Assembly: GCF_001468285.1 (NCBI RefSeq)
Contig: NZ_LNSB01000039.1
Coordinates: 1 to 52,403 of the forward strand
DNA: 52,403 nt
Origin: Sphingopyxis sp. HIX
GTDB taxonomy: Bacteria > Pseudomonadota > Alphaproteobacteria > Sphingomonadales > Sphingomonadaceae
Direction: 5' to 3'
Under the pieces are notes generated by a model. The model did not search any database and was not told the DNA's origin. It was given only the letters and a program-made list of their open reading frames with translations. This document shows, piece by piece, positions 17,016-26,074 of the stretch. Made by a program: the position numbers and the translations under genes. Positions within the stretch are counted from its first letter, which is position 1, and every line of letters starts with the position of its first letter.

Positions 17016-18734
17016 TCAGAACACCGCCTTCGGCGTCTCTTCCTTCATCATCGCCGCGCGGACCATCGGGATCGGCGGGCCGCCATAGGCGAGAAATTGA
17101 TCGTGGAAGGCTTTCCACTTCGTCCGGTCGCCCTTGGTCCAGTCGTCGCGCAGCTTGCGGATCATCAGCTTGCCCATCGTGTAGTTGAGATAGGCGGGGT
17201 CGTAAGTGCCGCGCGCCGCCTGCTGCTGCGCGTTGCCCGCGTCCTGATAGCATTGCTCCTTGAACAACTTTTCCGATTCGGCGACGGTCATGCCCTTGGT
17301 GTGCAGGCCGATCGCCGACAGATAACGGCAGTCGCGGAGCAGCGCGTTCGACAGCTGGCCGATATGCGTCTCTGCGTCGCCCTCGCCGAGCCCCCCGTCC
17401 CACATCATCTCCTCGGTATAATGCGCCCAGCCCTCGGCGAAGGCGTAGCCGACGAAGAGCTTGCCGAAGATGCTCTCGGCGCGGTTCGAATGGAGGAAGT
17501 TCAGGAAGTGGCCGGGCCACACCTCGTGCACCGAGGTGAAGAGCAGGTCCTTGCGGCCGGGCACGAAGCCATCGCGCGTCGCCTGGTCCCACGCGGGGTC
17601 GGGCGGCGAGATATAATAGACCGACGGCAGGCCCTTCTCATAGGGCCCGGGGATGTCGATATAGGCGCTGTTCTGGCGGTTGTACGGCGGCGATTCCTCG
17701 ACCAGCGCCTGTTCGGTGCCGGGGATGGTGACGAGATCCTTTTCGACGAGGAAAGCGCGGAGCGCGGGCAGCTGGCGCCGCGCCTCGGCGACGGGGCCGT
17801 CGGCGGGCTTGTCGGCGTTCATCTTCGCCATGCACTCGGCGATGGTCTTGCCCGCGGCATAGGTCGCGCAGGCGGCCTTGAGCGCGTCCTGGTTGCGCTT
17901 GAGGTCGGCCTGGCCGATGCGCTCGAGCTCTTCGAGCGGGGTGTCGACACCCTCGTTGGTGAGGATCATCTTCGCGAATTTGTCGGCGCCGAGCGCATAG
18001 CCGTCGGGGGTACCGGGCTGCGAGCCGACATAGGTCGCGAGGTCGGTCATCGCGGCGCCGGCCTTGGCGACGGCTTCGTCGAACTGCTTCTGCAGCGCTT
18101 CGTCCTTGACCGAGGCGAAGGCGGCCTTGGCATCGCCCTTGTAATAATCGGCGAAGCCGCCGAAGCCCGCGGTGCCATATTTGACGAAGGTCGCGGGGAG
18201 CGGCAGCTTGAGGTTGGCCTTGATCTGCGCCGCGGCGGCGGGGACGTTCTCGGCATAGGCGATGAACGCCTTCATCCGCGTCGTCGCATCGGCATAGGGC
18301 CGCGCGATATAGACATTGGGGTCGAGCGCGCCGGTGTAGAAGTCGGGGTTCTTGTGCGGTGCGTCGGCGTCGCGCAGGAAAAAAAGCTGCCCCTCGGCGA
18401 CCTTGATCAGATAGTCGCGCTCGAACTTCTCGGCGTCGGTCATTTCGGCGTCGAAGGCTTTCGCGTCGGCGATGGTCTTTTCGAGATAGGCGGCCTGCTT
18501 CTCGAGCCCTTCGGGCGACCAGTCGGGGAGCTTGCCGTCGAACTCGTGCTTGCCCTGATAGACCGCGAAATTGGGGTTGAGCGGGAAATAGCCCGCGAGG
18601 AAATTGTCGCGGAACTCGGTCCATTCGCTATGCTTTTCGCCGCTGATCGATTTATTGTCCGACGCGTTGCAGCCGCTGAGGACGAGCAGCGCCGCCGCCA
18701 TGGCGGTGCCGGCGCGGGCGAATTTGCGTGTCAT
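17016..18734 (-). CDS. DUF885 family lipoprotein, probable metallo-hydrolase
   Basis: A 572-residue exported protein. The signal MTRKFARAGTAMAAALLVLSGC ends in a lipobox (LSGC), so it should be anchored as a lipoprotein. The large alpha-helical DUF885 domain carries the conserved HEVWPGH metal-binding motif (the usual form is HE..PGH) and GYAFAEGWAHYTEEMMW downstream, which provides a further glutamate and histidine. The arrangement resembles M32-like gluzincin peptidases, so a zinc peptidase role is likely but unproven for the family. The start at 18734 is chosen for the lipoprotein signal. It is divergent from the MFS gene (129 bases apart). Confidence 0.92.
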   Translation of the reverse strand: MTRKFARAGTAMAAALLVLSGCNASDNKSISGEKHSEWTEFRDNFLAGYFPLNPNFAVYQGKHEFDGKLPDWSPEGLEKQAAYLEKTIADAKAFDAEMTDAEKFERDYLIKVAEGQLFFLRDADAPHKNPDFYTGALDPNVYIARPYADATTRMKAFIAYAENVPAAAAQIKANLKLPLPATFVKYGTAGFGGFADYYKGDAKAAFASVKDEALQKQFDEAVAKAGAAMTDLATYVGSQPGTPDGYALGADKFAKMILTNEGVDTPLEELERIGQADLKRNQDALKAACATYAAGKTIAECMAKMNADKPADGPVAEARRQLPALRAFLVEKDLVTIPGTEQALVEESPPYNRQNSAYIDIPGPYEKGLPSVYYISPPDPAWDQATRDGFVPGRKDLLFTSVHEVWPGHFLNFLHSNRAESIFGKLFVGYAFAEGWAHYTEEMMWDGGLGEGDAETHIGQLSNALLRDCRYLSAIGLHTKGMTVAESEKLFKEQCYQDAGNAQQQAARGTYDPAYLNYTMGKLMIRKLRDDWTKGDRTKWKAFHDQFLAYGGPPIPMVRAAMMKEETPKAVF

Positions 18735-18862
18735 ATCCTGGTACTCCCCGATGGTTGTGGCGGGGATGTGCCACCGCGGCGCGGGGGTGGCACGGGCTAA
18801 TCGACGAACGGCAGACCTATGCGGTCTGGACAGCCCGCCAAACCCCGCTACGGGGAATCGCA

Positions 18863-20173
18863 ATGGCGACGATCCTCCCTCCCGACAGCGACGAGCCGGC
18901 CCTGCAGGGCAGCCCGTCAAAAGCCCCCTCGCCGCTCAGTTTCCCCGATTACCGCTATTATTGGCTCGCGCGCTTCACCGCGGTGATGGCCACGATCGCG
19001 ATGGTGGTGGTCATCGGCTACCAGCTCTATGACACCGCGCGCACCGATTACGGCATGTCGATCAAGGAGGCGTCGTTCCAACTCGGGCTGCTCGGGCTGT
19101 TCCAGTTCGTGCCGCTCGCGGTGCTGACGCCTGTCGCGGGCTGGGTCGCCGACCGCTTCGAGCGGCGGAGCGTCGCGATCTTCTCGAACCTGATCGACCT
19201 GCTGATCGCCGCGGCGCTCGGCTGGTTTACGTACACCGACGGGCTGACCCTGCCTTTGCTCTTCGGGCTCGCGGCGCTGCACGGGGTCGCGCGCGTCTTC
19301 TCCGGCCCCGCGATGAGCGCGATCGCGCCGAACATCGTTCCCCCCGCGGTGCTGCCGCGCGCGATCGCGATGAGCAGCATCGCGTGGCAGTCGGCGTCGG
19401 TGATCGGCCCCGCGGCGGGCGGGCTGATCTACGCCGCGCATCCGACCTCGGTCTATATCTTCGCCGCCGTCCTGCTCGCCATCTCGGCCTTCATGATCAG
19501 CCGCGTGCGCCCGGTGCTGCCGCCGCCGACCGAGGTGCGCCGCCACCCGCTGCGCGAAATGGCCGACGGGCTGCAATTCACCTGGCGCGAGCGTTTCCTG
19601 CTCGGCACGATCACGCTCGACCTGTTCGCGGTGATCCTGTCGGGGGCGACCGCGATGCTGCCCGTCTATGCGCGCGATATCCTGATGACCGGCTCCGAAG
19701 GGCTCGGCTTCCTGCGTGCTGCCCCCGCAGTCGGCGCGGCAGTGGTCGCGCTCGGCCTCGCCTGGCGGCCGATCGAGCGCAATGTAGGGGTCAAGATGCT
19801 GTGGGCGGTGGTCGTCTTCGGGCTCGCGACGATGGCCTTCGGGTTGTCGACCAACTTCCTGCTGTCGCTGGCAATGCTGGCCTTGCTCGGCGCCGCCGAC
19901 ATGTTCTCGGTCTTCGTGCGCGGCACTTTGATCCAGCTCAACACCCCCGACCATATGCGCGGGCGCGTCAGCGCGGTGTCGGGGCTCGCGATATCGGCGT
20001 CGAACGAGCTCGGCGAGATGCGCGCGGGATCGATGGCGGCGGCCTTCGGTCCCGTCTTCGCGGTGGTCGCAGGCGGCGCGGCGGCGGTGGGCGTCACCGC
20101 ACTCTGGGCGTGGCTCTTCCCCGAACTGCGCCGCGCGCGCACCTTCGAGCCGCAGTTCAAAAAGGCCGAGTGA
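18863..20173 (+). CDS. MFS transporter, EntS/MFS_3 type
   Basis: A 436-residue inner-membrane protein with about 12 hydrophobic segments. The cytoplasmic loop 2-3 signature is GWVADRFERRSV (the A-type MFS motif D(R/K)xGRR is relaxed), and SIAWQSASVIGPAAGGLIY marks helix 5. FVRGTLIQLNTPDHMRGRVSAVSG in the second half is typical of the enterobactin-exporter-like MFS_3 branch. This branch generally exports small molecules by proton antiport; the substrate is unknown. The start at ATG 18863 follows the DUF885 promoter region. The short soluble N-terminus (about 30 aa) is polar. Confidence 0.9.
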   Translation: MATILPPDSDEPALQGSPSKAPSPLSFPDYRYYWLARFTAVMATIAMVVVIGYQLYDTARTDYGMSIKEASFQLGLLGLFQFVPLAVLTPVAGWVADRFERRSVAIFSNLIDLLIAAALGWFTYTDGLTLPLLFGLAALHGVARVFSGPAMSAIAPNIVPPAVLPRAIAMSSIAWQSASVIGPAAGGLIYAAHPTSVYIFAAVLLAISAFMISRVRPVLPPPTEVRRHPLREMADGLQFTWRERFLLGTITLDLFAVILSGATAMLPVYARDILMTGSEGLGFLRAAPAVGAAVVALGLAWRPIERNVGVKMLWAVVVFGLATMAFGLSTNFLLSLAMLALLGAADMFSVFVRGTLIQLNTPDHMRGRVSAVSGLAISASNELGEMRAGSMAAAFGPVFAVVAGGAAAVGVTALWAWLFPELRRARTFEPQFKKAE

Positions 20174-20243
20174 CGCATTTCCGCGTCGGCCCGACGGCGC
20201 GATTTCAACTCGTCGCAAACTGCCTTCCTTTCGCCACAAAGTG

Positions 20244-20262
20244 ATTGTCAATTTATTTAGTT
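20244..20262 (+). promoter_or_regulatory. Candidate operator ATTGTCAA-N5-TTAGTT
   Basis: The same pattern and spacing as at 3797-3815, here followed by GAATTAC. It lies 61 bases before the RBBP9-like start in an AT-rich patch. Within it TCAA-N9-TTGA is symmetric, so a dimeric regulator is possible. It could control the cysK pair. Confidence 0.4.
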
Positions 20263-20323
20263 GAATTACCTCGGAAACACCCGTCACCGCGGTTCCCCTG
20301 GCCCAACCAACGGAGAATCCGAG

Positions 20324-20992
20324 ATGCAATTTTCCCCTATCCGCCACAAAATCCTGACAATTCCGGGGCTCGACAACAGCGGCCCGCGCCACTGGCAGAG
20401 CCTGTGGGAGCATAAGTTCGCCGATTGCGAGCGAGTCGAACTCGGCGACTGGAGCGCCCCCGACCGCGACGCGTGGAAGCGCCGCATCGCCGACGCGATC
20501 GACGCCGAGGACGAGCCGGTGCTCGTCGCCGCGCACAGCCTGGGCTGCCACGCCTTCGCCGACTGGTTCGCCTCGGCGGGCGGGCTCGCGCGCGCGCGCG
20601 TGCTCGGCGCCTTGCTCGTCGCGCCGCCCGACCTCGGCGACCTCCGCCGCGACAATCGCGTGTCGAGCTTCACCGAGCCCGCGAGCTTCACCTCGCGCAC
20701 CCCGATGATCGTCGTCGCCAGCGACAACGACCCCTATGCCAAGACCGCGCACGTCTGGCGCCTGTCGCGGCAGTGGGACGCGCGCTTCGTCAACGCGGGG
20801 CCGTTCGGGCATATCAACGCCGACTCGGGGATCGGCGACTGGCCTTATGGACAGTATCTGCTTGCCTCGTTACAACCCGCGCCCGTGCCCGCCCTGGCCG
20901 ACGAAAAGCTGTGGGTCCGGGCCGGCGACTGGCCCAACCGGGTCCGCCGCGATCCGCGCTTCGAACATAGGGAAAGTGCATTCCGACCATGA
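20324..20992 (+). CDS. RBBP9/YdeN-type alpha/beta hydrolase
   Basis: A 222-residue serine hydrolase of the RBBP9/YdeN family. It has the family opening [20 protein letters not shown], the nucleophile elbow AHSLGC (Ser of HSLG; the usual form is GHSLG), the acid ASDNDPY and the histidine in [11 protein letters not shown]. All three catalytic residues are therefore present. The substrate is unknown; family members are weak esterases. The start at 20324 has GGAGA about 10 bases upstream. The stop overlaps the cysK start in ATGA, so both belong to one operon, which hints at a link with cysteine or thiol metabolism. Confidence 0.9.
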   Translation: MQFSPIRHKILTIPGLDNSGPRHWQSLWEHKFADCERVELGDWSAPDRDAWKRRIADAIDAEDEPVLVAAHSLGCHAFADWFASAGGLARARVLGALLVAPPDLGDLRRDNRVSSFTEPASFTSRTPMIVVASDNDPYAKTAHVWRLSRQWDARFVNAGPFGHINADSGIGDWPYGQYLLASLQPAPVPALADEKLWVRAGDWPNRVRRDPRFEHRESAFRP

Positions 20993-21909
20993 AAGCCAAT
21001 TCGATCCTCGATACCATCGGCAACACCCCGCATATCCGGGTCGCCAAGCTGTTCCCCGACGCCGAGGTCTGGGTGAAGTCGGAACGCAGCAACCCGGGCG
21101 GGTCGATCAAGGATCGCATCGGCCTCGCGATGATCGAGGCGGCCGAAGCCGACGGCAGCCTCAAGACCGGCGGCACCATCGTCGAGCCGACGTCGGGCAA
21201 CACCGGCATCGGCCTCGCGATGGCGGCCGCGGTCAAGGGCTACAAGCTCGTGCTCGTCATGCCCGAGAGCATGTCGCTCGAGCGCCGCCGCCTGATGCTC
21301 GCCTATGGCGCGACCTTCGACCTGACCCCGCGTGAAAAGGGCATGAAGGGCGCGATCGAGCGCGCGATTGAATTGGTTGAAACGACGCCGGGCGCATGGA
21401 TGCCGCAGCAGTTCGAGAATGAGGCCAATATCGACATCCATGTCCGCACCACCGGCCCCGAAATCTACGAGGATTTCAAGGACAGCCCGATCGACGTGCT
21501 GATCACCGGGGTCGGCACCGGCGGGCATATCACCGGCACCGCGCAGTTCCTCAAGGAACGCTGGCCCGATCTCAAAGTCTATGCGGTCGAGCCCGAAGCC
21601 TCGCCGGTGATCTCGGGCGGCCAGCCCGCGCCGCACCCGATCCAGGGCATCGGCGCCGGATTCATCCCGCGCAACCTGCACACCGACCTGCTCGACGGCG
21701 TGATCAAGGTCGACGCCGCCGAAGCCAAGGATTTCGCGCGCCGTTCGGCGACCGAGGAAGGCATGCTCGTCGGCATCTCGTCGGGCGCTACTCTTGCGGC
21801 GATCGCGCAGAAGCTGAAGGAACTGCCCGCGGGCAGCCGCGTGCTCGGCTTCAACTACGACACCGGCGAGCGCTACCTCTCCGTCCCCGACTTCCTGCCG
21901 GAAATCTGA
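20989..21909 (+). CDS. cysK: Cysteine synthase A (O-acetylserine sulfhydrylase)
   Basis: A 306-residue PLP enzyme that joins sulfide to O-acetylserine to give cysteine. The Schiff-base lysine is Lys41 in [12 protein letters not shown], the substrate loop is [12 protein letters not shown], the PLP phosphate loop is [11 protein letters not shown], and the C-terminal [10 protein letters not shown] serine contacts the pyridine nitrogen. Its length and order fit CysK (CysM differs around the active-site loop). It is the second gene of an operon with the hydrolase (ATGA overlap), and 9 bases later the SleB-type gene starts. The cofactor regions show no changes, so it should be active. Confidence 0.96.
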   Translation: MKANSILDTIGNTPHIRVAKLFPDAEVWVKSERSNPGGSIKDRIGLAMIEAAEADGSLKTGGTIVEPTSGNTGIGLAMAAAVKGYKLVLVMPESMSLERRRLMLAYGATFDLTPREKGMKGAIERAIELVETTPGAWMPQQFENEANIDIHVRTTGPEIYEDFKDSPIDVLITGVGTGGHITGTAQFLKERWPDLKVYAVEPEASPVISGGQPAPHPIQGIGAGFIPRNLHTDLLDGVIKVDAAEAKDFARRSATEEGMLVGISSGATLAAIAQKLKELPAGSRVLGFNYDTGERYLSVPDFLPEI

Positions 21910-21918
21910 GCCCACACC

Positions 21919-23076
21919 ATGGCGTCGGAGGCGCCCAAATCGACGACGCCGCTGTGGCGCGACCGGTCGGCATGGCTGTTCGCGCTGCTCGCCATCGCGG
22001 CGATCGTCGGCGTGCTTTATGCAAGCAGCGTCAGCGGGCCCGCGCGCTATAGCGTGCGCCTGCCCCCGGTGGCGCCGCCCGCCAGCAGCGTACCCGAAGT
22101 GCTGCCGATGGAGCTCGCGCCGGTGACCGAGGACGATGCGCGCGCCGCCAATGCGAAGATACCGCTGATCACCAAAGGCGTCGTCGCGGCGCGGCCCTTC
22201 GTCTATTCGGGCGACGCCGACAATCGCGGCCGCGCGCGCGACTGCCTCGCCGCGGCGATGCTCTACGAGGCGGGCGACGACAATCTGGGCCAGCGCGCGG
22301 TCGGGCAGGTCGTGATCAACCGCGCGCGCCACCCCGCTTTCCCGAAGTCGATCTGCGGCGTCGTGTTCCAGGGTTCGGAGCGCGTCACCGGCTGCCAGTT
22401 CACCTTCACCTGCGACGGCGCGCTGGCGCGGCGCTATTCGGATGCGGCGTGGACGCGCGCGCAGGTCAATGCCGAGATCGTGCTCGCGGGCGGGGTCGAC
22501 CCGCGCGTCGGGCTCGCGACGCACTACCACACCGACTGGGTGCGCCCCTATTGGAGCGACAGCCTCGAGAAGATCGCGATCGTCGACACCCACCTCTTCT
22601 TCCGCTGGCCGGGCTACTGGGGCACGCCGGGCGCGTTCCGCGGCGCGATATCGGGGGTCGAGGCGCCGGTCGCCAAGATGGCGGCGCTGTCGCCGCTGCA
22701 CATGGCGGGGCTGCCCGCCGAGCTCGCCGTCGGCGCGGTCGATGCCGCGGTGGGCGAGCCGCGCATCACCGGCGGCGCGGTGCCCGGACAGGTCGTCTCG
22801 GGCGGGCGCGAGACGATCACGATCGCCCTCGATCGCAAGGCGACCCCCGAAAGCTTCGTGACGCTCGCGCTGCGGCTTTGCGGCACGCGCGAATATTGCA
22901 AGTTCATGGGCTGGACCAATCCCACGCTCAAGCCCGAGACCGAAGCGATGAGCGACACCCAGCGCGCGGCGATGACCTTCTCCTACCTCCGCGACGACAA
23001 GGCGGGGTTCGAGAAGGCGCTGTGGAATTGCAGCGAATATAAGCGCGACGATGTGCGGCAGTGCATGAAGCGGTGA
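21919..23076 (+). CDS. Cell wall hydrolase, SleB/Hydrolase_2 family
   Basis: A 385-residue protein with one N-terminal membrane segment (WLFALLAIAAIVGVLYAS, about 17-34) and a periplasmic domain. The Hydrolase_2 domain (about 108-215) shows CLAAAMLYEAGDDNLGQRAV, VVINRARHPAFPKSICGVVFQ and CQFTFTCDG, including the glutamate (YEAGD) that serves as catalytic acid in SleB lysozyme-like amidases and transglycosylases. The C-terminal half is unclassified, with CGTREYCKF and CSEYKRDDVRQC. It probably cuts peptidoglycan. It starts 9 bases after cysK on the same strand, so co-transcription is likely. A short hairpin (GAGGCC...GGCCTC, 23085-23107) follows. Confidence 0.9.
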   Translation: MASEAPKSTTPLWRDRSAWLFALLAIAAIVGVLYASSVSGPARYSVRLPPVAPPASSVPEVLPMELAPVTEDDARAANAKIPLITKGVVAARPFVYSGDADNRGRARDCLAAAMLYEAGDDNLGQRAVGQVVINRARHPAFPKSICGVVFQGSERVTGCQFTFTCDGALARRYSDAAWTRAQVNAEIVLAGGVDPRVGLATHYHTDWVRPYWSDSLEKIAIVDTHLFFRWPGYWGTPGAFRGAISGVEAPVAKMAALSPLHMAGLPAELAVGAVDAAVGEPRITGGAVPGQVVSGGRETITIALDRKATPESFVTLALRLCGTREYCKFMGWTNPTLKPETEAMSDTQRAAMTFSYLRDDKAGFEKALWNCSEYKRDDVRQCMKR

Positions 23077-23128
23077 AGAGGCCCGAGGCCTAATTGCCTT
23101 TGGCCTCCTGCCATGTTAGCTCAACTAC

Positions 23129-24061
23129 ATGGGGCCCATAAGAATTGAGATCGTTATCCTTGTTGCAGCATCGCTTGCAACAATATTGGCCGTTCTTGAT
23201 ATCATAGGCATTAAGGTACCGACTTTTGGGAGGCATGAATCAAGCGATTCCAAAGGAAAAAGCCGACCTTATGCACAATTTCTTCTTTCATTTTTCGTGA
23301 TAGGACTTTGCATATACAGTATGAAGCTTGAGGCCAATACAGGGAGAAGCCTTTCCGGGGTCGCCGCGTGCATAATCTTCTCAAGCGGGAACTCTTGCAA
23401 AGAACCGAATGAATCCTCGAAAAGCTTGGCAGATTCCGCCGACTATTCAGCCTCGGGTGGACAAAACACTGTGGACGTGGCCAATCGACCGAGCACGTTT
23501 TGCGAGCAGATCAATTATGCCACAGGCAACCCCGAACTCGATGCCATGTATAACGCTGCTTGGTCATTGGACAATGGCACCGACGGTCGGGTGGATCGTG
23601 AGAGAGCGCGACAACTCTACAGAGACGCCGCCCAACGCGGACACCGGGCATCGCAATATAATTATGCCGTGATGCTTCACCGAGGGCAAGGTGGTCCGGT
23701 TGATAATCCGGCATCGGTTTATTGGCACCAACAAGCAGCTAATCAGGATGACTATCTTGCGACGATTAGCTTGGCCGGCGCATATGCTGATGGCTGGCCA
23801 GGGGTTGAGCGAAATTATGCCAAAGCCCTTCAGTATAGTTTAATCGCCGAAAAGTGCGAAAAGGGCGATATGACTAATAATATAGGCGTTATCTATGCAA
23901 GGGGTGGATGGGGTGTAGAGCGCGACTTAGGAACAGCGCGAATCTGGTTCAGAAAGGCCGAAGTACGAGGCAGCCGGCATGCCTCCCGAAATCTCGGAAC
24001 GATCGAGGATGGCCTCGACAATTCCGAGATACTACTGTGGGATGATATTGGTCCGCCCTAA
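23129..24061 (+). CDS. Sel1-repeat membrane protein of low GC (310 aa)
   Basis: Two hydrophobic segments near the N-terminus (IVILVAASLATILAVLDIIG, about 8-28; FLLSFFVIGLCIYSMKLE, about 52-69) are followed by a serine-rich stretch and a C-terminal array of Sel1-like repeats (YRDAAQRGHRASQYNYAVML, YWHQQAANQDD, YSLIAEKCEKGDMTNNIGVIYA), each about 36 residues. Sel1 repeats are scaffold-type helices. Base composition drops to about half G+C, with many A/T-ending codons, unlike every neighbour; the gene probably arrived by transfer. The start ATG at 23129 is the first in frame. It has no operon partner on either side. The function is unknown; Sel1 proteins are often adaptors in signalling or stress. 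Confidence 0.85.
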   Translation: MGPIRIEIVILVAASLATILAVLDIIGIKVPTFGRHESSDSKGKSRPYAQFLLSFFVIGLCIYSMKLEANTGRSLSGVAACIIFSSGNSCKEPNESSKSLADSADYSASGGQNTVDVANRPSTFCEQINYATGNPELDAMYNAAWSLDNGTDGRVDRERARQLYRDAAQRGHRASQYNYAVMLHRGQGGPVDNPASVYWHQQAANQDDYLATISLAGAYADGWPGVERNYAKALQYSLIAEKCEKGDMTNNIGVIYARGGWGVERDLGTARIWFRKAEVRGSRHASRNLGTIEDGLDNSEILLWDDIGPP

Positions 24062-24082
24062 GGTGCTTCGCTTGACAGCCCT

Positions 24083-25213
24083 CTACGGCCGGATCAGATA
24101 TTTCTCGCCCGTGCGCTTGGCGTTGTAGGCATGCGCGGTGTCGAGGTTCAGCGCCTCGGTCAGCGAAATCTCGTGGCTGTAGTGGCTCTTGAAGGTGGTC
24201 GTGAGTTCGTCGACGACGCGCTGGCGCATGCGGCCGACGACTTCCCAGCCCGCCTTCTGCATGAAGGGGGTCAAGAGGAAGCCGCCGAGGCCCCAGGTCA
24301 GCCCGAAGCTGCGGTTCAGCACCGTCGGGCCGAGGTCGAGCGCGCCGTAGATATAGACCTGCTTGTAGCTGTCCGAGCCGTAGCGGCTGTAGGTCGTCAT
24401 GCGCTTGACCGCCGCGACCTCCATCGCCGCGAGAATCTGGCCGGCGAGCTTGCCGCCGCCGATCGCGTCGAAGCCCAGCGTGGCGCCGGTCGCGACGATC
24501 GCGTCGACGAGCCGGTCCTGGAAATCGTCGGCGCTGCTGTTGACGATATGCGTCGCGCCGATGCCCTTGAGGATTTCGACCTGTGCGTCGCTGCGCACGA
24601 TATTGACGAGCGGGATGCCGTCCTTGGCGCAGATCTTGACGAGCATCTGGCCGAGGTTCGACGCCGCGGCGGTGTGGACCAGCGCGCTGTGGCCTTCCAT
24701 GCGCATCGTCTCGGTAAAGGCCAGCGAGGTGAGCGGGTTGACGAAGCAGGAGGCGCCGTCGACCGGATCGGTGCCGTCGGGCAGCGCCATCACCATCTGC
24801 ACCGGCAGGCAGCGATATTCGGCGTACATCTCGCCGCCGAGCAGCGCGACGGTCTTGCCGAGCAGCGCCTGCGCCTCGGGCGAATCGCCCGCCTTGACCA
24901 CGAGCCCGCAGCCCTCGTTGCCGATCGCCAGCGCGTCGCCGACGCGGCCGGTCATCGCGCGCATGCCCGCGGGCGGGATGTCGGCGGTGATCACAGGCAG
25001 CCCGTCGCGTTCGGACGCACGCGCGGTCGACATATCGGCGCCGCCGAAGAGCAGGCCGAGGTCCGACGGGTTGATCGGGGTCGTGAGCACCTTGACCAGA
25101 ACCTCGTGCGGCTGGGGCTCGGGCATCGGGCGGCGCTCGAAAAAGACCTCGAGCTGGCTCTCGGGCTTCACCAGCGTCAGCATCACGAGGTTGGTGGCAG
25201 GCAGGTCGGTCAT
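24083..25213 (-). CDS. Zinc-free MDR oxidoreductase (quinone reductase-like)
   Basis: A 376-residue member of the medium-chain dehydrogenase/reductase family. It shows the N-terminal EVLVKVLTTPINPSDLG of quinone oxidoreductases, the GNEGCGLVVKAG motif, and a Rossmann fold with HTAAASNLGQMLVKICAKDG, in which AAASNLG is a divergent nucleotide loop. The C-terminal insert around TTYSRYGSDSYKQVYIYGALD is unusual for plain quinone reductases. The usual GNEG motif and the FDAIGGG segment suggest NAD(P)H binding; no zinc cysteines are seen. The substrate is unknown. A 30-base palindromic operator-like site lies 16 bases upstream of the start, so it is probably regulated by a repressor. Confidence 0.88.
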   Translation of the reverse strand: MTDLPATNLVMLTLVKPESQLEVFFERRPMPEPQPHEVLVKVLTTPINPSDLGLLFGGADMSTARASERDGLPVITADIPPAGMRAMTGRVGDALAIGNEGCGLVVKAGDSPEAQALLGKTVALLGGEMYAEYRCLPVQMVMALPDGTDPVDGASCFVNPLTSLAFTETMRMEGHSALVHTAAASNLGQMLVKICAKDGIPLVNIVRSDAQVEILKGIGATHIVNSSADDFQDRLVDAIVATGATLGFDAIGGGKLAGQILAAMEVAAVKRMTTYSRYGSDSYKQVYIYGALDLGPTVLNRSFGLTWGLGGFLLTPFMQKAGWEVVGRMRQRVVDELTTTFKSHYSHEISLTEALNLDTAHAYNAKRTGEKYLIRP

Positions 25214-25228
25214 CGCGCGTCTCCCGGA

Positions 25229-25258
25229 CTATTTGGTTTTACAGTGAAACCTAAATAG
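25229..25258 (-). promoter_or_regulatory. Palindromic operator-like site upstream of the MDR oxidoreductase
   Basis: The 30 bases are almost symmetric: CTATTT at the left edge and AAATAG at the right edge, around the core GGTTTTACAGTGAAACC (25234-25250), which is symmetric at nearly every position. It lies 16-45 bases upstream of the MDR oxidoreductase start (25213). The layout is like a TetR-type operator, but no regulator gene lies next to it. Confidence 0.6.
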
Positions 25259-25321
25259 GAAGACACGGCGCGGCTGGCAATCGCGAAGCTTGGGCGGGCG
25301 TGATTTCTTTGCGGGCGATGC

Positions 25322-26071
25322 CTAGTCCGCCGCCGCAAACTCCCCCGCCAGCCGCAGCACTTCGTCCGCGAACTCGGCGCGGCAGATCAAGAGGTCGGGC
25401 AGATAGGGGTTTTCGCAGTTATAGACGAGCGGCGAGCCGTCGGCGCGGCTCACGTGCAGCCCCGCCGCCGCCGCAACCGCCGCGGGCGCGCAATTGTCCC
25501 ATTCATATTGGCCGCCGGTGTGGAGGTAGATGTCGGCCTCGCCGCGCACCACCGCCATCGCCTTGGCGCCCGCCGAACCCATGCCGACCAGCTCGGCGCC
25601 GATCTTCTCCGCCACGAACAACGCCTCGGCAGCGGGGCGCGTGCGGCTGACGAGCATGCGCGGCGGCACGTTCGCGGCGCCGAGCGGCCAGGGATTGGAC
25701 GAACTCAGCGTGACGCCCAGCCCCGGCAACGCGACCGCGCCGACCGTCGGCACGCCCTCGACCGCGAGCGCGACGTGGACCGCCCAGTCGGTGCGGCCTT
25801 CGCCATATTCGCGCGTGCCGTCGAGCGGGTCGACCACCCAGCAACGCGCGAAGGAGCAGCGCGTGATGCTGTCCTTTTCCTCTTCGGACAGGATCGCATC
25901 GTCGGGGCGCGCAGCGCGCAGTTCGCGCATCAGCATCGCATTGGCCTCAGCATCGCCGGCCTTGCCGAGGTCCTTGCCCTCGAGCCCGCTCGTCGCGCGC
26001 AGGTCGATCAGAATCTGCCCCGCGGCCGCCGCCAATCGCTCGGCGAGCGCTTCGTCGCTTTCAAACGTCAT
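25322..26071 (-). CDS. cysQ: 3'(2'),5'-bisphosphate nucleotidase CysQ
   Basis: A 249-residue Mg2+-dependent phosphatase of the inositol monophosphatase superfamily that removes PAP (3'-phosphoadenosine 5'-phosphate), the by-product of PAPS use, and also PAPS. It has the metal motifs ILSEEE, VVDPLDGTREYGEG and the YEWDNCAPAAV motif at the base of the active site. The SAGAKAMAVVRGEAD segment is also typical. Its start lies 3 bases after the end of cysNC (both minus), so they form one operon. Loss of CysQ blocks sulfate use in several bacteria. The location behind sulfate activation supports the assignment. Confidence 0.93.
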   Translation of the reverse strand: MTFESDEALAERLAAAAGQILIDLRATSGLEGKDLGKAGDAEANAMLMRELRAARPDDAILSEEEKDSITRCSFARCWVVDPLDGTREYGEGRTDWAVHVALAVEGVPTVGAVALPGLGVTLSSSNPWPLGAANVPPRMLVSRTRPAAEALFVAEKIGAELVGMGSAGAKAMAVVRGEADIYLHTGGQYEWDNCAPAAVAAAAGLHVSRADGSPLVYNCENPYLPDLLICRAEFADEVLRLAGEFAAAD

Positions 26072-26074
26072 TTT

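Noticed and set aside
23085..23107. GAGGCC...GGCCTC as the terminator of the SleB-type gene
   Set aside because: Only six base pairs, an 11-base loop and no T run; mentioned in the gene entry but not called.
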